Of a stretch of 64,000 nucleotides of DNA, positions 56,493-64,000 are shown in pieces. Source of the DNA: an uncultured Pelagibacteraceae bacterium (GTDB lineage Bacteria > Pseudomonadota > Alphaproteobacteria > Pelagibacterales > Pelagibacteraceae); contig CACJZM010000001.1 of assembly GCA_902597895.1 (NCBI GenBank), forward strand, positions 77,001 to 141,000, read 5' to 3'. How positions within the stretch are numbered: the first letter of the stretch is position 1; the number at the start of each line of letters is the position of its first letter. The notes beneath the pieces are model-generated. The model searched no databases, was not told the origin of the DNA, and saw only the letters and a program-made list of their open reading frames with translations. The position numbers and the translations under genes are program-made.

Positions 56493-58060
56493 TGATAAAA
56501 AAAATTTTTACGCTGATAAAAATTGTAAGAAAAGTAGCTCTATCAGATGCTCTTAAAGTTGTTTCTAAAATTCATCAACCTCCTCTCTTAGTAAAATTAT
56601 TTATAAACTTATTATCTATATCTTTTAAAAAAAGTAATGATCTAACCCGTAATCTAAGTGATGAAGAAAAACTTTGCAAATCAATTGAAGGAATGGGTAC
56701 TACATTTATAAAATTAGGACAGTTTCTTGCAACAAGACCAGATATCATAAGTGAAGACTTGTCTAAACATCTAGAAAAACTTCAAGATAAGTTACCTCCT
56801 TTTTCAATTACAGAAGCAAAAGAAATAGTAAAAAAAAATTTGGGACAAAATACATTCAACTCAATAATTAATTTTAGTGAACCAGTTGCTGCAGCATCAA
56901 TAGCTCAAGTACATAAAGCACAAATAAGTGATAGTGGAACAATAAAAGATGTAGCAATAAAAATTTTAAGACCTGACATAAAAAAAAAATTTAATGAAGA
57001 AATAGATGCATTGATGCTTTTTGCCTATTTAATTGAAAGTTCAATTAAAAAAACTAAGAGATTAAAATTAATAGAAGTAGTTTTTTTACTAAAAGAAATC
57101 ACAAACCATGAGATGGATTTGCGTTTTGAGGCTGCAGCAGCTAACGAATATTATGAAAATACTAAAAATGATGCTGGCTTTATAGTGCCAAAAATTTATT
57201 GGAACTATACAAGTGAAGAAGTATTAACATTAGATTGGATAGATGGAGTCTCTATTCGAGAAAAAGATATCTTACAAGAAAAAAATATAAATATTGAAAA
57301 TATTGCAAATGACATAATCCAACATTTTCTTAGACATGCTGTTAGAGATGGTTTTTTTCATGCTGATATGCATCAAGGTAATCTACTAATAAATGAAAAT
57401 GGTCAAATTGTTCCAATTGACTTTGGAATTATGGGGAGATTAGATAAATTAAATAGAAGATTTTTAGCGGAAATTTTATTTGGCTTTATTCAAAGAGATT
57501 ATAAAAAAGTTGCAGAAGTTCATATTTTAGCTGGTCTAGTGCCTCAAAACGTACAAATAGATGAATTGGCTCAAGCGCTTAGATCTATTGGTGAACCTAT
57601 ATTTGGTCAATCTGTTAAAGATATTTCAGGTGGCAAACTTTTAAAACAACTTTTTAATATTACAGAAAAATTTAATATGCAAACTCAGCCTCAATTATTA
57701 TTATTACAAAAAACAATGGTAGTTGTTGAAGGAGTGGCAAGAAAACTAAATCCTAATACAAATATTTGGAGCACTTCAAGGCCAGTCCTAGAAAAATGGC
57801 TCAAAGATACAAAAGATCCCATTAGTAATATTTCAGAAACAATTAAAGAGACATCTGAGGTATTAAAAAGATTACCAGAGTTTCCAAAGGTAATGGATAA
57901 AGCAAATCAAGCTTTATCTTATCTTGCAAGCGGTAAGATTCCAAATAATTCTAATTCTTTTTCGGCACTAAAAGAAAAGGAGTTAGAATTGAAATCATTC
58001 AGAAATCAAAGTATTGTTGGATTATTATTACTTGTATTTTTTGCTTTCATAGTATTTTAA
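56492..58060 (+). CDS. ubiB: Ubiquinone biosynthesis protein UbiB (ADCK-like atypical kinase)
   Basis: A 522-residue ABC1/ADCK family protein needed for ubiquinone synthesis, probably as an ATPase helping lipid intermediates reach the membrane complex. It shows the KxGQ motif FIKLGQFLATRPD, the Ala-rich loop PVAAASIAQVHKA, VAIKILRP, and the DFGIMG metal site after HADMHQGNLLI. A hydrophobic C-terminal segment (IVGLLLLVFFAFIVF) anchors it in the membrane. The start is taken at ATG 56492 overlapping the ubiE stop; a TTG four codons earlier is less likely. Confidence 0.95.
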   Translation: MIKKIFTLIKIVRKVALSDALKVVSKIHQPPLLVKLFINLLSISFKKSNDLTRNLSDEEKLCKSIEGMGTTFIKLGQFLATRPDIISEDLSKHLEKLQDKLPPFSITEAKEIVKKNLGQNTFNSIINFSEPVAAASIAQVHKAQISDSGTIKDVAIKILRPDIKKKFNEEIDALMLFAYLIESSIKKTKRLKLIEVVFLLKEITNHEMDLRFEAAAANEYYENTKNDAGFIVPKIYWNYTSEEVLTLDWIDGVSIREKDILQEKNINIENIANDIIQHFLRHAVRDGFFHADMHQGNLLINENGQIVPIDFGIMGRLDKLNRRFLAEILFGFIQRDYKKVAEVHILAGLVPQNVQIDELAQALRSIGEPIFGQSVKDISGGKLLKQLFNITEKFNMQTQPQLLLLQKTMVVVEGVARKLNPNTNIWSTSRPVLEKWLKDTKDPISNISETIKETSEVLKRLPEFPKVMDKANQALSYLASGKIPNNSNSFSALKEKELELKSFRNQSIVGLLLLVFFAFIVF

Positions 58061-58067
58061 TTCTCAA

Positions 58068-59267
58068 ATGAAAAAATTAGAAAATAAAAAAATCTTATTA
58101 ATTATTTGTGGTGGTATTGCCGCTTATAAAAGCTTAGAGTTAATAAGACTTTTTAAAAAAATGGGTGCAAGTGTGAAAACTGTGGTGACTAAAAATGCAA
58201 AAAAGTTTGTCACAAATCTTTCAATCGCCTCTTTATCTCAAGATAAAGTTTACTCCGATTTATTTAACCACGAAAATGAAGCTGAAATGGATCATATTTC
58301 TCTTTCTAGATGGGCTGATTTAATACTGATTGCTCCAATTACTGCAAACACAATTTCTAAACTAAGTCACGGGTTAGCAGATGATCTTGCATCAACGCTG
58401 GTATTGGCTTCAAATAAACAAGTTTTTCTAGCTCCTGCTATGAATGTAAGAATGTGGGAGCATGATTCAAATAAAAAGAATGTGAATAAGCTTGTTAGCT
58501 ATGGTTATAGATTAATAGGTCCAGAAATAGGTGATATGGCATGTGGAGAGTATGGTGAAGGAAAGATGACAGAACCACAAGATATTATTAATAATATTTT
58601 AAATTACTTTGAAAATTTAAGAAAGAATAAGAAATTGAAAGCACTTGTAACAGCGGGTCCTACACAAGAAAAAATAGATCCTGTTAGATTTATTTCAAAT
58701 AAATCAAGTGGAAAGCAAGGTTATGAAATAGCAAATTCATTAAAAAATAATGGCATTGAGACAACTTTGATTTCTGGACCAACCAACTTAAAACCAATAA
58801 GTGGTATTAATTTAATTAATGTAAATACAGCTGAAGAAATGTTAAATAAATGTTTAGATTGTTTGCCAGTAGATATAGCAATTTTCACTGCTGCGGTTGC
58901 AGATTATAAAGTTAAAAATATTTATGAACAAAAAATAAAAAAGAGAGAAAATTTAAACTTAGATTTAGAGCAAAATGTTGATATCTTAAAACATATTTCA
59001 AATCATAACTCTCTAAGACCTAAATTGGTGATTGGTTTTGCAGCTGAAACAAATAATTTAAAAAAAAATTCTATAGAAAAACTTTCAGAAAAAAACTGTG
59101 ACTGGATTATATCAAACGATGTATCAAACCCTGAAATAGGATTTAATTCAGAAAGTAATAAAGTTTCAATATTTTATAAAAATAAAATAGAAGAAAATTT
59201 ACCAAAAATGAGCAAATCCGCTATTGCTAATGAAATTGTAAATAAAATAATTTCTGATTTTAATTAA
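58068..59267 (+). CDS. coaBC: Bifunctional phosphopantothenoylcysteine decarboxylase/synthetase
   Basis: Fused CoaC-CoaB (Dfp) for CoA synthesis, 399 residues. The N-terminal flavoprotein CoaC half has ICGGIAAYKSLEL, the catalytic His in MDHISLSRWADLILIAPITA, PAMNVRMW and the proton-donor Cys in DMACGEYGEGKM. The C-terminal CoaB half starts near residue 190 with ALVTAGPTQEKIDPVRFISN, contains TAAVADYKVKN, and ends with IISNDVSNPEIGFNSE. It lies 7 bases after ubiB and shares a base with dut. Confidence 0.96.
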   Translation: MKKLENKKILLIICGGIAAYKSLELIRLFKKMGASVKTVVTKNAKKFVTNLSIASLSQDKVYSDLFNHENEAEMDHISLSRWADLILIAPITANTISKLSHGLADDLASTLVLASNKQVFLAPAMNVRMWEHDSNKKNVNKLVSYGYRLIGPEIGDMACGEYGEGKMTEPQDIINNILNYFENLRKNKKLKALVTAGPTQEKIDPVRFISNKSSGKQGYEIANSLKNNGIETTLISGPTNLKPISGINLINVNTAEEMLNKCLDCLPVDIAIFTAAVADYKVKNIYEQKIKKRENLNLDLEQNVDILKHISNHNSLRPKLVIGFAAETNNLKKNSIEKLSEKNCDWIISNDVSNPEIGFNSESNKVSIFYKNKIEENLPKMSKSAIANEIVNKIISDFN

Positions 59268-59704
59268 TGGCAAAGGTTTTAATTAAAAGATTAAGTCCAA
59301 AAGTAGAATTGCCTAAGTATAAAACACAAGGTTCTTCAGGACTAGATTTAATGGCATTTATTGAAAAATCAATAACATTAAACCCAAAAGAGTCAGTATT
59401 AGTTCCCACTGGAATTTCAGTGGCAATAGCTGAGGATTTAGAAATTCAAATAAGACCTAGATCTGGACTTGCAGCTAAATCAAATATTTCTGTACTTAAC
59501 ACACCTGGAACAATTGATAGTGATTATAGAGGTGAAATAAAAGTAATATTGTTCAATCATGGTAATAATGAATTTATAATAAATAATAAAGATAGAATTG
59601 CACAAATGGTTTTAACTCCAATTATTAAAGCAGAGTTTGAAGAAGTTGATAAATTGCCTGATACAATAAGAGGCGAAGGTGGCTTTGGATCTACAGGTAA
59701 ATGA
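59267..59704 (+). CDS. dut: dUTP diphosphatase
   Basis: A trimeric all-beta dUTPase that hydrolyses dUTP, supplying dUMP for thymidylate and keeping uracil out of DNA. The 145-residue protein has all five motifs: GSSGLDLMA, RPRSGLAAKS, NTPGTIDSDYRGEI, RIAQMVLTPI and the C-terminal RGEGGFGSTGK. The coaBC-dut neighbourhood is conserved in many proteobacteria. It overlaps both neighbours by 1 and 4 bases. Confidence 0.97.
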   Translation: MAKVLIKRLSPKVELPKYKTQGSSGLDLMAFIEKSITLNPKESVLVPTGISVAIAEDLEIQIRPRSGLAAKSNISVLNTPGTIDSDYRGEIKVILFNHGNNEFIINNKDRIAQMVLTPIIKAEFEEVDKLPDTIRGEGGFGSTGK

Positions 59705-60459
59705 ATAATATTTTTAGCAAAAGTATTATAGAAAGATACTCAAGACAAATTATATTAAAGGATATTGGTCCTAAGGGTCAGAAAAATATAATTAAATCTA
59801 AAGTACTAATTGTTGGTGCAGGAGGTTTGGGTTGTCCAATTATTGATTATTTATCTAGAGCTGGTGTTAACAATATGGGAATAGCTGATCATGACAAAGT
59901 GAGTCTATCTAATTTACATAGGCAAAACTTTTACGATTTATCTGATTTAGGAAAATTTAAAGTTGAGGTTGTTAAAAAAAAAATAAAAAAAATTAACAAT
60001 AAAATTAATTTGAAAATTTATAAGAATAAAATAAGTGAAAAAAATATTAATCTAATAATAAAAAATTTTGATATTATTTTTGATGGAAGTGATAATTTTA
60101 AAACAAAATTTTTGTTAAACAAATATTCTATTAAACATAAAAAAATTTTGATTGTTGGTGCAATTAATAAATTCGATGGTCATATATTTACATTTAATTT
60201 TAAAAATAAAAAAACTCCATGTTTGAAATGCTTTTATCAATCTGATCCCTCTGATGAAATTCTAAATTGTGAGGCTGAAGGAATTTTAGGTCCAGTAGCT
60301 GGAATTGTAGCAAATATTCAAGCTATAGAAGGTTTAAAACAAATGCTTAAAATTGGAAAAGATTTAAATAAGTTGATCTTAATTATAAATTTACTAAATC
60401 TTGAATTTAGAAAAGTCACTTTTACAAAAAAGAAAAATTGCGTATGTGGAAAATTTTAA
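59701..60459 (+). CDS. MoeB/ThiF/HesA-family adenylyltransferase
   Basis: A 252-residue E1-like enzyme that adenylates the C-terminus of a ubiquitin-like sulfur carrier (MoaD or ThiS). It has RYSRQIILKDIGPKGQKNI, the ATP site VGAGGLGCPIIDYLSRAG, NLHRQNFYDLSDLGKFK, FDGSDNFKTKFLLN and two zinc Cys pairs (CLKC and CVCG). It has no rhodanese domain. Whether it serves molybdopterin or thiamine synthesis cannot be decided, as neither moaD nor thiS is adjacent. It overlaps dut as ATGA and the SH3-domain gene by 16 bases. Confidence 0.88.
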   Translation: MNNIFSKSIIERYSRQIILKDIGPKGQKNIIKSKVLIVGAGGLGCPIIDYLSRAGVNNMGIADHDKVSLSNLHRQNFYDLSDLGKFKVEVVKKKIKKINNKINLKIYKNKISEKNINLIIKNFDIIFDGSDNFKTKFLLNKYSIKHKKILIVGAINKFDGHIFTFNFKNKKTPCLKCFYQSDPSDEILNCEAEGILGPVAGIVANIQAIEGLKQMLKIGKDLNKLILIINLLNLEFRKVTFTKKKNCVCGKF

Positions 60460-60893
60460 CTTTAATTTTTCTTATATTAAATTTTTTAACATATTCTATG
60501 GCTTTAGAAAATTCAAAATTTTTAAGTTTAAAAAATGACAGAGTAAACGTCAGATATGGTCCAGGATTTGATTTTCCAATTAAATTTATTTATTTTAAAA
60601 AATTTTTACCTGTAAAAGTTATTGACACTAAAGAAAATTTTAGAAGGATAGTTGATCACAAAAAGAATAGTGGGTGGATACATAGGACACAACTTAGAAA
60701 TGTCAATTCACTTATAGTTTTAGAAGATAAAATAATTTTTAAAAAAAATAGTAAATTCTCAGAGCCAGTTATTAAAATTGAAAAGGGTAGACTTGTAATT
60801 ATAAAAAAATGTTTAAATGATTGGTGTAAAATAGAAACTGGTGAGTATGTAGGCTGGTTAGAAAACGATAATGTTTGGGGTTTTAAAAATTAG
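60444..60893 (+). CDS. Exported SH3-domain protein
   Basis: A 149-residue protein with a signal peptide (MWKILTLIFLILNFLTYSMA) and two bacterial SH3-like repeats. The first is at NDRVNVRYGPGFDFPIKFIY...GWIHRTQL and the second ends ...NDWCKIETGEYVGWLENDNVWGF. Such SH3_3/SH3b proteins bind peptidoglycan or other periplasmic partners. The ATG at 60444 gives a good signal peptide; the TTG two codons earlier is less likely. It overlaps the preceding gene by 16 bases and closes the ubiE-to-SH3 operon, meeting katG tail to tail. Confidence 0.85.
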   Translation: MWKILTLIFLILNFLTYSMALENSKFLSLKNDRVNVRYGPGFDFPIKFIYFKKFLPVKVIDTKENFRRIVDHKKNSGWIHRTQLRNVNSLIVLEDKIIFKKNSKFSEPVIKIEKGRLVIIKKCLNDWCKIETGEYVGWLENDNVWGFKN

Positions 60894-60894
60894 A

Positions 60895-63099
<2,205 letters not shown>

Positions 63100-63107
63100 T
63101 TACCTAA

Positions 63108-63124
63108 TTTATAATCATTCTAAA
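63108..63124. promoter_or_regulatory. Candidate Irr (ICE) box over the katG promoter
   Basis: The 17-base palindrome TTTATAATCATTCTAAA matches the Irr/ICE consensus TTTAGAA-N3-TTCTAAA at 13 of 14 specified positions. It covers the katG -10 and part of the spacer, so a bound regulator would block polymerase. The adjacent gene encodes the likely regulator. Confidence 0.55.
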
Positions 63125-63135
63125 CTGTAAGTCAA
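63108..63135 (-). promoter_or_regulatory. Sigma-70 promoter of katG
   Basis: TTGACT (63135-63130), 16-base spacer, TATAAA (63113-63108), five of six matches in each hexamer. Predicted start near 63101, leaving about 5 bases before the ATG. Confidence 0.6.
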
Positions 63136-63186
63136 GTGCGCTAATTTGGATATTTTTTATTTAAAATAATATAAATTTAATAAATA

Positions 63187-63603
63187 TTATTCTGGTTCTA
63201 TTTTAACTAGAACTTCGACAGATTTAATTTTTTTTCCTGGAATAATTTTTTTTAATTCTATTTTTTTGATATCTTCATTTTTTAAATCTATTAATTCATT
63301 ATTAGTTTCATCAAAAAAATGGTGGTGGTGAGATGTATTTGTATCGAAATAATTATTATTTGAGTCGATATTAATTTGTTTTAAATAACCTGAGTTTTTA
63401 AAGGCATGAACTGTGTTATAAACTGTTGCAAGTGATATTTTGTGCACTAAATTATTTGTAAGTAAATTATAAAGGTCTCTTATTGTAAAATGAAATGTTT
63501 CTGACCTATCAAATAAAGCCTCACAAATTTTTATCCTTTGTTTTGTAGGTCTCAACTTAGAATTTCTCAATTTAGTTATATAATTTGAGGTTTTTTGGGT
63601 CAT
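63187..63603 (-). CDS. irr: Iron response regulator Irr (Fur family)
   Basis: A 138-residue Fur-superfamily regulator. The N-terminal winged helix [20 protein letters not shown] and the [23 protein letters not shown] recognition region are followed by [25 protein letters not shown]. The last segment, with its run of His and ELIDL, is the mark of alphaproteobacterial Irr rather than Fur, Zur or PerR. It lacks the C-terminal CxxC zinc motifs and the Cys-Pro haem motif of Bradyrhizobium Irr. It lies between katG and the divergent fabA, a neighbour seen in other Alphaproteobacteria. Irr senses haem/iron status. Confidence 0.9.
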   Translation of the reverse strand: MTQKTSNYITKLRNSKLRPTKQRIKICEALFDRSETFHFTIRDLYNLLTNNLVHKISLATVYNTVHAFKNSGYLKQINIDSNNNYFDTNTSHHHHFFDETNNELIDLKNEDIKKIELKKIIPGKKIKSVEVLVKIEPE

Positions 63604-63633
63604 TTTTTTAATTAAAACAAATTTTTTGTATAT

Positions 63634-63639
63634 TATAAT
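63634..63639 (+). promoter_or_regulatory. Candidate -10 element for fabA
   Basis: A perfect TATAAT in the 70-base irr-fabA spacer, 34 bases before the fabA ATG. No clear -35 partner. Confidence 0.35.
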
Positions 63640-63673
63640 GTTATTAAATCAAGTAAGAAATACAACACTAATA

Positions 63674-64000
63674 ATGAAAAAAAATTCATTCAATTATGAT
63701 GAACTGATTGATTGTGGAAATGGTGGGCTTTTTGGTCCAGGAAATGCAAAACTTCCATTGCCTCCAATGCTAATGTTTGACAGAATAACTGAAATTAATG
63801 AAAATAAAGGTGCTTTTAAAAAAGGAATTATTAAAGCAGAACTAGATATTAAAGATGAACTTTGGTTTTTTAATTGTCATTTTAAAGAGGATCCTGTGAT
63901 GCCGGGTTGTCTAGGGTTAGATGCTATGTGGCAATTAGTTGGTTTTTATTTAGGTTGGCTGGGTAACCCCGGTAGAGGAAGAGCTCTTGGTGTAAATAAT
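63674..64000 (+). CDS. fabA: 3-hydroxydecanoyl-ACP dehydratase/isomerase FabA, 3' end beyond window
   Basis: The first 109 residues of FabA, which introduces the double bond in anaerobic-type unsaturated fatty acid synthesis. The active-site His69 ([22 protein letters not shown]) and Asp83 correspond to His70/Asp84 of E. coli, and [12 protein letters not shown] is also conserved. The gene runs off the window. In relatives fabB usually follows. It diverges from irr. Confidence 0.95.
   Translation, partial: MKKNSFNYDELIDCGNGGLFGPGNAKLPLPPMLMFDRITEINENKGAFKKGIIKAELDIKDELWFFNCHFKEDPVMPGCLGLDAMWQLVGFYLGWLGNPGRGRALGVNN

Noticed and set aside
60438..60443. TTG start for the SH3-domain protein
   Set aside because: The ATG two codons later gives a cleaner signal peptide.

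Overview
The window is a gene-dense, very AT-rich stretch of chromosome. Genes overlap or abut by a few bases, spacers are mostly under 100 bases, and polyA/T runs are frequent. Gene content and order are alphaproteobacterial: aroK-aroB, bolA/dnaJ-like/cobS/cobT, infC-rpmI-rplT-pheST, Suv3-like helicase/fdxA/carD, ubiB/ubiE/mutM/rpsT/dnaA/dnaN, and irr next to fabA. Together with the small gene sizes this points to a streamlined marine SAR11 (Pelagibacterales) genome. That assignment is inferred from content and composition, not from a database match. I see no insertion sequence, prophage, integrase or CRISPR array, and no clear frameshifted gene.

Layout. 0-10 kb: an exported protein cut by the window edge with a small membrane partner, shikimate kinase and 3-dehydroquinate synthase, BolA, a J-domain protein, the cobaltochelatase-like pair CobS/CobT, a RegB-type redox sensor kinase, and gyrB. 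10.2-15.5 kb: tRNA-Ser(GGA), then an accessory-looking surface-glycan block (2OG-Fe oxygenase, GT17, a three-domain epimerase/cupin/C-methyltransferase fusion, GT9). 15.5-25.1 kb: a long minus-strand translation cluster (GT4, thrS, infC, rpmI, rplT, pheS, pheT, lepA). 25-38 kb: alpha/beta hydrolase, glutamate synthase (gltD-gltB), uppP, a DMT transporter, and a pyruvate dehydrogenase pair in which the lipoyl domain sits on E1. A gene-free region with DnaA-box-like words comes next, followed by tRNA-Arg(ACG).

38-47 kb: thioesterase, Suv3-like RNA helicase, TerB-like protein, 7Fe ferredoxin and CarD with a long lysine-rich tail. A free-standing unit for a 25-residue Lys/Arg/Ala peptide follows, then acyl-CoA synthetase, tRNA-Leu(CAA), a DedA-like protein, DsbB, Coq7 and an HNH protein. 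47-55 kb: esterase, TlpA-like thioredoxin, argH, a 40-residue LptM-type lipoprotein, lysA, plsC, dnaN, dnaA, rpsT, mutM. 55-64 kb: an apparent ubiE-ubiB-coaBC-dut-moeB-SH3 operon, katG with an Irr-box-like sequence over its promoter, irr, and the start of fabA.

Functional themes are redox and iron control (RegB, ferredoxin, DsbB, TlpA, Coq7/UbiE/UbiB, KatG, Irr), core translation and replication, central nitrogen and carbon metabolism (GOGAT, PDH), and envelope building. Several promoters sit so close to their start codons (dnaJ-like, rpsT, katG) that leaderless or near-leaderless mRNAs are predicted. The most unusual items are the KR-peptide unit, the E1-lipoyl fusion, the three-domain sugar enzyme and the katG Irr-type box.
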